Shown here piece by piece: positions 17,140 to 26,067 of a stretch of 48,494 bases of DNA; positions within the stretch are counted from its first letter, which is position 1; each line of letters opens with the position of its first letter. The DNA lies in assembly GCA_024279685.1 (NCBI GenBank), contig JAJRRI010000045.1, positions 1-48,494 on the forward strand. Reading direction: 5' to 3'. The notes under the pieces are model-generated. The model did no database searches, was not told the DNA's origin, and saw only the letters and a program-made list of their open reading frames with translations. The stretch is from Verrucomicrobiota bacterium. Lineage in GTDB: Bacteria; Verrucomicrobiota; Kiritimatiellia; Kiritimatiellales; Pontiellaceae. The position numbers and the translations under genes were made by a program.

Positions 17140-18969
17140 ATGAAAAACATACTCGAACGCATAACCGAACACCCGCTCATCTTCGATGGCGCAATGGGCA
17201 CGATGATCTACTCGAAAGGTATATTCATCAACACCTGCTACGAGCACTTGTGCGTCACCAACCCCAAGCTCATCGGCGGTATTCACCAACAATACGCCGA
17301 TGCTGGGGCGGATGTGATTGAGACAAACTCATTTGGAGCCAACCGGCTTAAATTAGAGGGTCATGGTTTGGTGGACCAACTCGAAGCGATCAACCGTGCT
17401 GCGGTTCGACTGGCACGGGAAGCGGCAGGGAACGAAGCGCTGGTCGCCGGGTCGGTCGGCCCAATCCTTAAAGCCGGACAGGTCTTTATCGAAAATGAAG
17501 CCCGCGCTCTCGCCGAAGTCTATCGCGAACAAATGGCCATACTGGCCGACGAAGGCATCGATTTTTTTATGCTCGAAACCTTTTCACATATCCAGGAGGC
17601 ACAACTCGCTGCGCAGGTGGCTGCTGAATTCGGCGCACCTATTTTTGTCTCCATGATCGTTGGGAAGGACGGCGAAACCCAAAAAGGTCGGAAGATCGAA
17701 CAACTGATCCAGACACTAGAAAACGACGATAACGTCGATGGGATTGGCGTGAACTGCGGGGTCGGTCCAGCGGCGGCATTCAGCAATGCCGAACGCGCTC
17801 TTGCACAGACCACGAAGCCGTTCACCGTAATGGCCAACGCGGGTGTTCCCCAGGAGGTCGACGGCCGGCTGATCTATATGTCCACCCCCGAGTACTTTAC
17901 CGAGTACTCTAAAAATATGATTCAAATCGGCGTACGTGGAATCGGCGGTTGCTGCGGCACCACGCCGGAACACATTGCCATGATGGCCAAGAGTGTCAAA
18001 TCAATGACCGGTGTGAAAAAGCATGTGGCCATCACCAGTCAGGTACAGGAAAAAGCGCCTGAAGTTGCCGTGGTACCCACTGCAAAAAAATGTAACTTCG
18101 CCGCCAAACTTGCGCGGGGCGAAAAAGTGACCAGCGTGGAAATCACTCCCCCTCGATCGATCGATCTCAAACCGATGCTCAGCAAATGCCAAACATGCAA
18201 AGATGCGGGGATCGACGCGATCAATATTCCCGACGGGCCGCGGGCAAGTGCACGCATATCGCCCATGGTTGCCGCACTCGCCGTTGAACGTGAAGTCGGC
18301 ATCGAAACCGTATTGCACTACTGCTGCCGCGACCGCAATCTCATCGGCATGCAGTCCGACCTGCTCGGGGGCTATGCGGGTGGCCTGCGCAACTATCTCA
18401 TCATCACCGGCGACCCCCCCAAGCTCGGCGATTACCCTGACTCGACCCCCGTTTTTGATGTCGATGCGGTGGGTCTAACCCAAGTGGTCACCAACCTTAA
18501 CCACGGAGTCGATGTGGGGGGGAATCCGATCAATCCACCGACCGGCATTCTGATTGGGATCGGCGCAAACCCCTGCGCGGTGGATCCCGAACACGAGTTA
18601 AAGCACTATTTGAACAAGATTCATGCGGGGGCGGAATATGCCATCACCCAGCCGATCTTCGACCCGGAGGCCCTGTTGCGCTTTCTCGATGCAGCGGAAG
18701 CTCGGGACGGAGCCATTCCCGTTGTCGCCGGAGTTTGGCCCCTCGTTTCTCTTCGTAACGCTGAATTCCTTAACAACGAAGTTCCCGGCGTAGAAGTTCC
18801 CAATTCCATCCTCGAACGAATGAGCAAAGCGAAGACCAAGGAAGATGGCCGTAAGGTCGGTGTCGAGATTGCCCGTGAAATCTGCGAGTCCATCGTCGAC
18901 CGCGTTGCCGGCTATCAAGTTAGCGCCCCTTTCGGTATTGTCGACCTTGCGCTACAGGTGTTGGAATAA
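17140..18969 (+). CDS. Bifunctional homocysteine S-methyltransferase / methylenetetrahydrofolate reductase (YitJ-like)
   Basis: The 609-residue protein joins an N-terminal homocysteine-binding domain (about 1-290; zinc Cys residues in GVNCGVG and [10 protein letters not shown]) to a C-terminal MetF-type TIM barrel (about 310-605; VEITPPRS, IITGDPP, ITQPIFDPE). The reductase makes 5-methyl-THF, the substrate of the MetH encoded just upstream. The N-terminal half could be a second methyltransferase using another methyl donor, or could hand over homocysteine or methyl groups. The ATG at 17140 follows TTGGAG at a proper distance; the in-frame TTG at 17128 is part of that ribosome site. Such fusions are known from Firmicutes, among other groups. 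Confidence 0.93.
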   Translation: MKNILERITEHPLIFDGAMGTMIYSKGIFINTCYEHLCVTNPKLIGGIHQQYADAGADVIETNSFGANRLKLEGHGLVDQLEAINRAAVRLAREAAGNEALVAGSVGPILKAGQVFIENEARALAEVYREQMAILADEGIDFFMLETFSHIQEAQLAAQVAAEFGAPIFVSMIVGKDGETQKGRKIEQLIQTLENDDNVDGIGVNCGVGPAAAFSNAERALAQTTKPFTVMANAGVPQEVDGRLIYMSTPEYFTEYSKNMIQIGVRGIGGCCGTTPEHIAMMAKSVKSMTGVKKHVAITSQVQEKAPEVAVVPTAKKCNFAAKLARGEKVTSVEITPPRSIDLKPMLSKCQTCKDAGIDAINIPDGPRASARISPMVAALAVEREVGIETVLHYCCRDRNLIGMQSDLLGGYAGGLRNYLIITGDPPKLGDYPDSTPVFDVDAVGLTQVVTNLNHGVDVGGNPINPPTGILIGIGANPCAVDPEHELKHYLNKIHAGAEYAITQPIFDPEALLRFLDAAEARDGAIPVVAGVWPLVSLRNAEFLNNEVPGVEVPNSILERMSKAKTKEDGRKVGVEIAREICESIVDRVAGYQVSAPFGIVDLALQVLE

Positions 18970-18974
18970 TCGGC

Positions 18975-19007
18975 TTGCATGGTAATACCCATGGTATTAT
19001 CGTGCAA
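18975..19007 (+). promoter_or_regulatory. 15-bp-arm inverted repeat, probable operator of the toxin-antitoxin operon
   Basis: The arms TTGCATGGTAATACC (18975-18989) and GGTATTATCGTGCAA (18993-19007) match at 13 of 15 positions around a CAT centre, ending 20 bp before the antitoxin start. Ribbon-helix-helix antitoxins repress their own operons through such repeats. Confidence 0.65.
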
Positions 19008-19027
19008 ACGGAATCAGGAGAATCGTG

Positions 19028-19273
19028 ATGATCAAAGTGAGCGTCAATTTAGAAGATCGTGATGCAAGAATGATCGATCAGCTTGCTTCCAGTAAAAATG
19101 CGGGAAGCAAATCGGATATTATTCGAACCGCCATTCACGAATACTGTGAAAAAGCGCAACAGAAAAAAAAAGATGTGCACTATGCCATCGATGCCGCCTT
19201 CGGTGTATTCAAAGAATCGCCGATGGATGCGTACCTTCTCCGAAAGGATTCGAATGAGAGCGATCGGGAATGA
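19028..19273 (+). CDS. Ribbon-helix-helix antitoxin (VapB-like)
   Basis: The 81-residue protein begins with a strand-helix-helix pattern of the CopG/RHH type (MIKVSVNLEDRDARMIDQLA, then SKSDIIRTAIHEYC). A charged C-terminal half follows (KKKDVHYAIDAAFGVFKESP), which would wrap the toxin. AGGAG sits eight bases before ATG 19028; a GTG one codon earlier is possible. It overlaps the toxin gene by 4 nt (ATGA), the usual antitoxin-first arrangement. The palindrome just upstream is the likely autoregulatory site. Confidence 0.85.
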   Translation: MIKVSVNLEDRDARMIDQLASSKNAGSKSDIIRTAIHEYCEKAQQKKKDVHYAIDAAFGVFKESPMDAYLLRKDSNESDRE

Positions 19274-19641
19274 ATGTTCTGCTGGACTCCAACATCATTA
19301 TTGACCTGCTCAACGGCCGTATGGAAGCCCGAACCTACCTCCTCAGCTTACGCGAATTGAACATTTCCAGTATGACTGTCTATGAAGTCCTTGCCGGATG
19401 TGTGGAAGCCCGAAGCAACCAGATGAAGGCCGCTGAACTCTTTTTTGAACAATGTAATATCATCGCAATTTCCGCGACCATCTCTGCTAAAGCCGCACGG
19501 TATCAGCGCCGTTTAAAGTTAAAACGTAAAATGGCCGACTTCCTGATTGAGGCCACCGCCGAAGAGTTTGAACTTCAGTTGGCCACCCGAAACCCCAAAG
19601 ATTTCCGGCACGTTCAAACAATTACCCCCTACTCACTTTAA
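19270..19641 (+). CDS. vapC: PIN-domain ribonuclease toxin (VapC-like)
   Basis: The 123-residue protein is a PIN domain, the metal-dependent RNase of VapBC modules. Conserved acidic residues are visible: Asp6 in LLDSNIIID, Glu39 in VYEVLAG and Asp90 in KMADFLIEA, with the closing RNPKDF element near 108-112. Toxins of this family cut tRNA or rRNA and arrest growth. It overlaps the antitoxin gene by 4 nt and ends the operon. All catalytic residues seem present, so the toxin should be active. Confidence 0.88.
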   Translation: MNVLLDSNIIIDLLNGRMEARTYLLSLRELNISSMTVYEVLAGCVEARSNQMKAAELFFEQCNIIAISATISAKAARYQRRLKLKRKMADFLIEATAEEFELQLATRNPKDFRHVQTITPYSL

Positions 19642-19711
19642 CATTTTTTTACCAATAGACTGGAGTCTGTAAATTCAGAACACTATATAGTACTATTTTA
19701 GTGAGGAATTT

Positions 19712-20131
19712 ATGACAAATGATTTAGAACAGTTATATGCACACTATCGCGAAGGCGATAACCAGTTCCAACTTGCGGGCGGGGTAGAAGGCATCACTAA
19801 ACTCGTACATGATTTTTATACCATGATGGCACAGCGGAAAGAATCGCGTAAAATTTTGCATATGCATCCGACCGATTTAACGGAGTCGCGCGAGAAATTA
19901 ACGCGGTTTCTTTGTGGATACATGAATGGCCCCGAGCTTTATGAAGAAAAATATGGCCCCCTAGCTCTCGGCCCAGCCCATGGCCACTTGGCGATCGGAA
20001 GTACGGAAAAAGAGGCGTGGTTGCTCTGCATGAAAGATGCGCTGGCGCTGCAGTCCTATCCTCAGGAGTTTAAGGACTTCATGTATCTGCGTCTTTGCGT
20101 TCCAGCAGGCCGGATTCAGAACCGGGATTAG
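19712..20131 (+). CDS. glbO: Group II truncated haemoglobin
   Basis: The 139-residue protein matches group II truncated haemoglobins. The proximal His is His90 in PAHGHLAIG, the conserved Trp of helix G is Trp103 in EAWLLCM, and a helix-B aromatic pair is at Phe35-Tyr36. These cytoplasmic globins bind oxygen and react with NO or peroxide. A GTGAGG ribosome site precedes the ATG. The last 53 nt of the gene overlap the 3' end of the convergent kinase gene, so strong transcription of one would produce antisense RNA to the other. The N-terminus (about 20 residues before the globin core) is polar. Confidence 0.88.
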   Translation: MTNDLEQLYAHYREGDNQFQLAGGVEGITKLVHDFYTMMAQRKESRKILHMHPTDLTESREKLTRFLCGYMNGPELYEEKYGPLALGPAHGHLAIGSTEKEAWLLCMKDALALQSYPQEFKDFMYLRLCVPAGRIQNRD

Positions 20132-21557
20132 CCGACCATTTGATAATGACATCACCAAGCTCCCCGACATTGATGGGTTTGGTCATATAATCATCCATTC
20201 CTGCGGCGAGACAGCGATCGCGGTCGCCTTCCAGTGCGTGGGCCGTCATCGCAATAATAGGTTGGCGCGGCAACTTATTTTTTCCTTCAATCCGGCGAAT
20301 TTCTGCCGTAGCCATAATCCCATCCATACCGGGCATTTGTACATCCATTAGGATCAAATCGAAGGAGGTGCTCTTCAGCTTCACCAAGGCCTCTTTCCCA
20401 TCGGAAGCGGCCTCGACCGAACAACCCAGTTTTTTCAAAATTCGTACGGCCACAGTTTGGTTCACGCGATTATCCTCCACCACGAGCATATGGGGGGGCG
20501 AACCGAGTGCTCGAAGCTGCTGCCGAACCCGAACGAGTTCATCGCGTATTTCATTCATTTTATCATCAAAGTTAGGTCGCGGCGCATCCATATTCACTTG
20601 GCAGGACTGCTGGGCCATAGGAATTTCAAACCAAAAGGTAGATCCTTTTCCTTTTTCGCTCTCCGCGCCGATTTCACCCTCCATGGCTCCCACCAACTGT
20701 TTACAAATGGTCAGTCCCAACCCCGTCCCTCCATATTTCCGGGAGGTCGAAGCATCGAGTTGCTGAAAGGCTTCGAAGATCGGGCCGAGCTCCTTCGGTG
20801 AAATCCCGATGCCGGAATCTTTCACCGAAAATCGCAAACGAGCAGAATCGCCAAGCTTACCCACCCGCGCAACCCGCAGGCTAATTTCTCCCTGAGCCGT
20901 AAATTTGATGGCATTGCTAACGAGATTAACCAAAATCTGACGAATACGCCCGGCATCGCCGCACAAGGCTAAGGGAACATCGGGATCAATCCCAAGGGTC
21001 ATCATTACGCCCTTATGATTCGCCTGAACCTCCATAAGGTCGGATAAACCGTCTAATAAAGTTTTTAGGTTAAAATCAATTTTTTCGAGCTGAAGGTGGC
21101 CCGCTTCAATTTTTGAAAAATCGAGAATATCATTCACAATATCCAATAGGTTATGTCCACTCTGCCGAATTGTGGCGGCCAATTCGTGCTGATCTTCATT
21201 TAATTCCGAATCAAGTAACAACGTTGAAACCCCGAGGATTCCATTCATCGGCGTACGAATTTCATGACTCATATTGGCCAAAAATTCACTTTTGGCAATA
21301 TTGGCTGCTTGAGCATCAAGCGCCAGCTGGTTCGCCCGCTCGCTTTCGCTTTTAAGCTGAGCATTCACGCTTTCCAATAAGATACGTGCTTCCTCCGTAT
21401 CTTCGTTCAGGCTCACGAGCAACGCGATATTCGCCTGGAGATCGCTCATCAGCTCTTCACTCTGGGGGTTACGTTTGCGCAATCGACGGTTTTTCACCAG
21501 CACAACGATCAGTACCAGCAAACAAATAACAAATAGAATAAGTAAAAGTAATTCCAT
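20079..21557 (-). CDS. Hybrid sensor histidine kinase / response regulator without a periplasmic domain
   Basis: The 492-residue protein has one N-terminal membrane helix ([19 protein letters not shown]), then a coiled coil (about 35-85), and HisKA with the phospho-accepting His in [10 protein letters not shown] (near 100). An ATPase domain follows (N box [23 protein letters not shown]), then a C-terminal receiver with [13 protein letters not shown] holding the phospho-Asp. No PAS, GAF or periplasmic sensor is visible, so the input may come through the coiled coil or a partner. No HPt or cognate regulator is nearby. The ATG at 21557 is chosen over a TTG two codons upstream. Its 3' end overlaps the globin gene. 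Confidence 0.92.
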   Translation of the reverse strand: MELLLLILFVICLLVLIVVLVKNRRLRKRNPQSEELMSDLQANIALLVSLNEDTEEARILLESVNAQLKSESERANQLALDAQAANIAKSEFLANMSHEIRTPMNGILGVSTLLLDSELNEDQHELAATIRQSGHNLLDIVNDILDFSKIEAGHLQLEKIDFNLKTLLDGLSDLMEVQANHKGVMMTLGIDPDVPLALCGDAGRIRQILVNLVSNAIKFTAQGEISLRVARVGKLGDSARLRFSVKDSGIGISPKELGPIFEAFQQLDASTSRKYGGTGLGLTICKQLVGAMEGEIGAESEKGKGSTFWFEIPMAQQSCQVNMDAPRPNFDDKMNEIRDELVRVRQQLRALGSPPHMLVVEDNRVNQTVAVRILKKLGCSVEAASDGKEALVKLKSTSFDLILMDVQMPGMDGIMATAEIRRIEGKNKLPRQPIIAMTAHALEGDRDRCLAAGMDDYMTKPINVGELGDVIIKWSANPGSESGLLERKDADT

Positions 21558-21825
21558 GAACAAAAACCTAAGGTCGTTTCAATAAAAGTGCTTACCATGC
21601 CAAAAACAGAACGACGGTACGACTTAATCTTTCGCCCGACCGGTATCGAAACGTTCTTTTTTATACTCATTCGAGCGGGACTACGGGAGAAACATTGACT
21701 CCTCAAGAACCTCCCTCTACATTTCGTTCTTATCAAATTTTGAATCTGGTGTTTTATACACCGACTTATTTCACCTGAAAACCACGCCTACGCCCATCAC
21801 CGAGAGAGATTACAGGGGATTCTCC
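21558..21825. other. Intergenic region upstream of the small ORF and ubiD-like gene
   Basis: Apart from a promoter-like sequence (21695-21723) I see no gene, tRNA or strong hairpin in this stretch. With the small ORF left unproven, the gap between the kinase and ubiD-like genes is about 400 bp. Confidence 0.5.
21695..21723 (+). promoter_or_regulatory. Candidate promoter for the small ORF and ubiD-like gene
   Basis: TTGACT (21695-21700), a 17-bp spacer and TACATT (21718-21723) on the plus strand, about 100 bp before the small ORF. Confidence 0.4.
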
Positions 21826-21945
21826 ATGAACTATCTTTCATCTGTTTGTGAGAAAATTTCGGTGTTGGTCAGTAATTCAAAATGGGAAATGCAAAATAAA
21901 CGAGAACAACTTCTCCACTCCATTTCAGGGATTCAACTAAGATAG
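21826..21945 (+). CDS. Possible 39-residue small protein just upstream of ubiD-like gene
   Basis: An ATG at 21826 has an AGGGG ribosome site eight bases upstream and opens a 39-codon frame ending at TAG 21943-21945, 14 bp before the ubiD-like start. The peptide (MNYLSSVCEKISVLV then a charged tail) has no recognised domain. The gap holds a promoter-like sequence upstream, so it could be a leader peptide, a small protein of the same operon, or chance. I give it low confidence. Confidence 0.3.
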   Translation: MNYLSSVCEKISVLVSNSKWEMQNKREQLLHSISGIQLR

Positions 21946-21959
21946 GGAGACTAGGGACC

Positions 21960-23774
21960 ATGGGATATCAAAGCACACGAGAATGCGTTGACGCGCTGGA
22001 AAAGCATGGGCAGCTTTTGCGTATAACCGAAGAGGTGGATCCCCATTTAGAAATGGCGGAGATTCAGCGACGTGTTTATGCCGCTAAAGGCCCGGCGATC
22101 CTATTCGAAAAGGTTAAAGGCTGCGCCTTCCCCTGTGTCTCCAACTTGTTTGGTACACCGGATCGTGCCCGTCTTATCTTTAAAGACACGTATGATCAGG
22201 TCGCCGCGCTCGTGTCGGCTAAAGCCGACCCGATAGGCTTAATCAAATCTCCAGGAAAAGCACTACAAGCCGGGTTTTCCGCCTTGAATGCGCGTCCCAA
22301 AAAAGTATCGCCAAAACACGCTCCGGTTTTTGAATGCCGCGCCAAACTCAGCGATTTACCCCCCATTACAAGCTGGCCCGATGATGGGGGTCCGTTCATT
22401 ACGTTACCCCAAGTGTACAGCGAGCATCCTGACCACACCGGAAAACCACTCAAGAGTAATTTGGGCATGTACCGCATTCAGATCAGCGGCAACGAATTTG
22501 AGCAAGATAAAGAAGTGGGACTTCATTACCAGATTCACCGCGGAATCGGCGTGCACCAAAAACTACACCAGGATCAGGGAAAACCTTTCCGTGTGGCTAT
22601 CTTTATCGGCGGGCCACCTGCCATGAGTTTTTCTGCGGTGATGCCACTCCCGGAAGGAATGCCCGAAGTCGCCTTTGCCGGGTTGCTCGCCGGACGTCGG
22701 TTCCGCTATAGCCACTATAAGGAATGGACGGTTTCGGCCGATGCCGATTTTTGTATTATCGGAACTCTTAATGAAGAGTTAAAACGGGAAGGGCCATTTG
22801 GTGATCATCTGGGATACTATAGTCTCGACCATCTCTTCCCTTGTCTAGATGTGGAAGAAGTCTTTCACCGAAAAGAGGCCATCTGGCCCTTTACGGTGGT
22901 AGGCCGCCCGCCCCAAGAAGACACCACATTCGGCGAAGTGATTCACGATATGACCGGCGCGGTTATGCCGACGGAAATTCCTGGGCTCAAAGCCGTGCAT
23001 GCGGTCGATGCCGCCGGTGTACATCCACTCTTACTCGCCATCGGGATGGAGCGTTACACGCCCTACACAAAAACCTTACGCCCCTCTGAACTCCTCACTA
23101 TTTCCAATGCGGTACTGGGCAAAGGACAGCTATCGCTCGCTAAGTATCTTTTCATGGTTAACGACGCGGATAATCCTGAGCTCGATATTCACGATATCCC
23201 GGCCTACTTCGAGCATCTGCTCGCCCGTATCCGTTGGGAAAGAGATCTACATTTTCAGACCGAAACCAATATGGATACGCTCGACTATTCCAGCTCGGGC
23301 GTGAATCACGGTTCAAAGGTTGTTTTTGCCTGTAGCGGTGAACCTTTCCGCACGCTTGGATGCTCTACACCAGATTTGGATGAGGAATGCACCGTGGTGA
23401 AACCAGGAATTCTAGCGGTCGCTGGCCCGGCATTTTTGGACTATGACCAGGCTCCATCCGAGCTGGAAATAATAGCAAATAAACTGGAGAAGCAGGTTTC
23501 GGTTGATGACTTTCCGATGATTATACTGTGCGATGATCCTCAATTCTGTGCGGCCGAGTTCAGCAATTTTTTATGGGTTACCTTCACGCGATCTAATCCG
23601 TCACATGATATTTACGGAGTAGGCGCAATCACTCGATTCAAGCACTGGGGTTGCACCGGATCGCTCATTATCGACGCCCGTCTAAAACCGCACCACGCAC
23701 CCCCTCTCATTGAAAACTCTGCCGTCACCGAAAAAGTGGATCAATTATTTATGAAAGGGAGTTTATCCCTTTAG
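21960..23774 (+). CDS. UbiD family prenylated-FMN-dependent decarboxylase (long, menaquinone-type clade)
   Basis: UbiD enzymes decarboxylate aromatic or unsaturated acids with prenylated FMN made by UbiX. The 604-residue product begins with the usual TRECVDALEKHGQLLRI and holds the conserved active-site region EGPFGDHLGYYS plus GGPPAMSFSA. At about 600 residues it is longer than ubiquinone-pathway UbiD (about 490). It resembles the forms usually named menaquinone biosynthesis decarboxylase in bacteria that use the futalosine route, so a role on 1,4-dihydroxy-6-naphthoate is plausible but not proven. No ubiX or mqn gene is in the window. AGGGAG precedes the start. Confidence 0.85.
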   Translation: MGYQSTRECVDALEKHGQLLRITEEVDPHLEMAEIQRRVYAAKGPAILFEKVKGCAFPCVSNLFGTPDRARLIFKDTYDQVAALVSAKADPIGLIKSPGKALQAGFSALNARPKKVSPKHAPVFECRAKLSDLPPITSWPDDGGPFITLPQVYSEHPDHTGKPLKSNLGMYRIQISGNEFEQDKEVGLHYQIHRGIGVHQKLHQDQGKPFRVAIFIGGPPAMSFSAVMPLPEGMPEVAFAGLLAGRRFRYSHYKEWTVSADADFCIIGTLNEELKREGPFGDHLGYYSLDHLFPCLDVEEVFHRKEAIWPFTVVGRPPQEDTTFGEVIHDMTGAVMPTEIPGLKAVHAVDAAGVHPLLLAIGMERYTPYTKTLRPSELLTISNAVLGKGQLSLAKYLFMVNDADNPELDIHDIPAYFEHLLARIRWERDLHFQTETNMDTLDYSSSGVNHGSKVVFACSGEPFRTLGCSTPDLDEECTVVKPGILAVAGPAFLDYDQAPSELEIIANKLEKQVSVDDFPMIILCDDPQFCAAEFSNFLWVTFTRSNPSHDIYGVGAITRFKHWGCTGSLIIDARLKPHHAPPLIENSAVTEKVDQLFMKGSLSL

Positions 23775-23923
23775 CGAGAGGATCGCAGGCCGCATGCATT
23801 CGCTTTAATTTTCTAGATCGTGGAGTTAAAGCCCTCGGAAGCTAGTCGATCAGGAGGGTGCCAACGGATAAGGGATTCCCCCAAATCATACCCAATTAAC
23901 TTCACTAGAATTCGTTTCACACG

Positions 23924-23979
23924 AAGACACAAAGTCACGAAGCAAGAGACTGAAAAGATTCTTGGCGGCTTTGTGTCTT
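23924..23979. repeat. 11-bp inverted repeat in the ubiD-gltX gap, possible dispersed intergenic element
   Basis: AAGACACAAAG (23924-23934) and CTTTGTGTCTT (23969-23979) are perfect inverted repeats 34 bp apart. The motif type (ACGAAGACACAAAGTCACGAAG) is of the kind seen many times between genes in environmental genomes. A short GC stem CGTCC/GGACG follows at 23983-23995. It lies between two convergent genes and might also act in termination. Confidence 0.45.
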
Positions 23980-24046
23980 AAACGTCCGAAGGACGCGGGC
24001 GCGAGTCCTAATACGAATCCGATTAATTAGGTATCAAGGGTGAAAT

Positions 24047-25354
24047 CTATGCTAAAAACTGCGCCAGGGTTCGATCGATTCTTCCCGTCACCCGCTCGCG
24101 GCCCAAAACCTCAAGCATCGGGAACAGATCGGGGCCAGATTGGATGCCGGAGATGGCAATGCGTAACGGAGCCATGACGGCTCCAAAACCCAGTCCAGAC
24201 GTCTCGATAAAGTCGTGGATCGCTTGGTCTGTGCTCGCTTCATCGAAAATTTCTAGGGCTTGGAAAATTGATTTCACCTGTTCGAGTATTTCGCGTACAC
24301 CGTCCTTCTGTAATTTTTTACGCACGGCCTTGGCCTCGTACTCAAATTCTTCGGTGAATAAATAAGCCACCATCGGAACAATATCGACCACGGTTTTTAC
24401 GCGTTCGCGCACCAGTCCAAATACCGCCTTGGCATAGTCTGGGGCCGCTTCAATACCCCCCTTTTCAATCTCGCAAAAACAGGTGGCTATAAATTCTTCC
24501 GTCGGAAGTTTCAGCATGTATTCGCCATTCATCCACGTCAATTTTCGCAGATCCACCTGCGCAGGTGAAGACTGACAGCGGGCCAGATCAAACGCCTCGA
24601 CCATCTCGTCGCGCGTCATCACTTCACGATCATCACCGGGCGACCAGCCGAGCAATGCGAGATAGTTGAACAAAGCATCTCCGAGAAATCCCTTCTCTCG
24701 GAAGTCCCCGACGAAGGCATCGCCATCGCGTTTTGAATAGGGTTTTCCTTGTGCATTGATGATCATGGGAAGGTGCGCAAAGTTCGGCACGTCGGCCCCA
24801 AGGGCTTGATAAAGCGCCATGTGGCGATAGGTATTTTCGATATGATCGTCGCCGCGGATGACATGGGTTATGCCTTGTTCAATATCATCAAGCACGTTGG
24901 CCAAATGAAAAACCGGAGTTCCGTTCGAGCGGACAATCACAAAATCCTGCATGTTTTCCGCCGCCGTTGAGAGCGAGCCTTTGATCCCATCTTCAAACGA
25001 AGCATCGGTGCCGGGCATTTTAAAAATTATACATTCGCCCTGCCCCAGACCGCCCTTGTCCTCTTTATAAGCCAGCCCTTTTGAAAGTAAGAGTTCCGCC
25101 GCTTCAAGGTGGATTTCCATGCGTGTGCTTTGGTAGAGCGGTTCACCATCGACATCCAATTTCAGCCATGCCATCGCATCAAGCAACGTTTGGATGGCCT
25201 CCTGAGTCGAACGCTCGCGATCGGTATCTTCGACCCGCAACAGGAATTCCCCACCATGGTGCCGAGCAAATAGCCAGTTATAGATTGCTGCGCGCATGTT
25301 TCCAATGTGAACATTGCCGGTCGGACTCGGCGCAAAACGTGTGCGTACTTTCAT
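24047..25354 (-). CDS. gltX: Glutamyl-tRNA synthetase
   Basis: The enzyme charges tRNA-Glu. The 435-residue product has the class I signature APSPTGNVHIGN (HIGH motif) at the N-terminus, FLLRVEDTDRERS, and HVIRGDDHIENT. The KMSKS loop reads KPYSKRDGD, a variant with Tyr in place of the usual hydrophobic residue but with the catalytic Ser-Lys kept. The anticodon-binding helical domain (about 290-435) is short but present. Two identical tRNA-Glu genes lie about 10 kb to the right. Whether it charges only tRNA-Glu or also tRNA-Gln cannot be decided here. Confidence 0.94.
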   Translation of the reverse strand: MKVRTRFAPSPTGNVHIGNMRAAIYNWLFARHHGGEFLLRVEDTDRERSTQEAIQTLLDAMAWLKLDVDGEPLYQSTRMEIHLEAAELLLSKGLAYKEDKGGLGQGECIIFKMPGTDASFEDGIKGSLSTAAENMQDFVIVRSNGTPVFHLANVLDDIEQGITHVIRGDDHIENTYRHMALYQALGADVPNFAHLPMIINAQGKPYSKRDGDAFVGDFREKGFLGDALFNYLALLGWSPGDDREVMTRDEMVEAFDLARCQSSPAQVDLRKLTWMNGEYMLKLPTEEFIATCFCEIEKGGIEAAPDYAKAVFGLVRERVKTVVDIVPMVAYLFTEEFEYEAKAVRKKLQKDGVREILEQVKSIFQALEIFDEASTDQAIHDFIETSGLGFGAVMAPLRIAISGIQSGPDLFPMLEVLGRERVTGRIDRTLAQFLA

Positions 25355-25474
25355 TTTAAAACTCCCTTTTATCGTAATTCGTGATGCGCAATTCGGAATC
25401 CACTGTATGCTTATTCATTTCCGCAAAAAAGATTACGAGTACCCCTGATGAATTACGGAGCCGGAGGCTACCCC

Positions 25475-26014
25475 ATGCAAGTACATGATGTAAAAGAAAT
25501 CCTGATTGATAAGCACACCATCGCCAAACGCGTCGATGAATTGGTGGATGACATTGCCGCCGGCCCATCCGGCAACCTAATCGTTGTTGGAATTCTCAAA
25601 GGCAGCTTTGTATTCTTGGCCGATCTTATGCGTAGTTTTCACCGTCATGATATTCATCCGCGCATCGATTTCCTCACCCTATCGAGCTATGGATCGGGCT
25701 CCACCTCCTCCGGCGAAGTTGAAATCATCCACGATATCCGCGAGGATATTTCCGGAGCTAATGTGCTGCTAGTCGATGACATTCTCGATACCGGTCGCAC
25801 ACTGTCCGCTACCAAAAAAAGGTTACTCGCACGTGGGGCCAAATCTATCCGCACCTGTGTGCTACTCGATAAAAAAGCCCGTCGAGCCGTCGAGTTCGAG
25901 GCCGACCATGCCGGATTCTCCATCGACGACCATTTTGTGGTCGGTTACGGACTCGACTACAACAACCTCTACCGCGAGCTACCCCATATCGCTAAAGTTT
26001 CCTTTCACGACTAA
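25475..26014 (+). CDS. hpt: Hypoxanthine phosphoribosyltransferase
   Basis: This purine-salvage enzyme makes IMP or GMP from hypoxanthine or guanine and PRPP. The 179-residue protein has the PRPP-binding loop VLLVDDILDTGRTL, the flexible-loop segment LSSYGSGSTSSGEVEI, and the GILKGSFVFLADL element. The C-terminal FVVGYGLDYNNLYRELPHI is typical of bacterial Hpt. ATG 25475 is chosen because GGAGG lies seven bases before it and the family N-terminus starts there; an ATG at 25448 is in frame but poorly placed. A bidirectional terminator separates it from the convergent aldolase gene. Purine supply may link it with the adenosine deaminase at 28916. Confidence 0.95.
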   Translation: MQVHDVKEILIDKHTIAKRVDELVDDIAAGPSGNLIVVGILKGSFVFLADLMRSFHRHDIHPRIDFLTLSSYGSGSTSSGEVEIIHDIREDISGANVLLVDDILDTGRTLSATKKRLLARGAKSIRTCVLLDKKARRAVEFEADHAGFSIDDHFVVGYGLDYNNLYRELPHIAKVSFHD

Positions 26015-26015
26015 G

Positions 26016-26044
26016 AAAAAAGCCGCCCGGGCGGGGCGGCTTTT
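26016..26044. terminator. Bidirectional terminator between hpt and the aldolase gene
   Basis: GCCGCC (26022-26027) pairs with GGCGGC (26035-26040), flanked by AAAAAA on the left and TTTT on the right, so it can serve both convergent genes. Confidence 0.88.
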
Positions 26045-26067
26045 CAGTATACAAACCGAATATTCGG

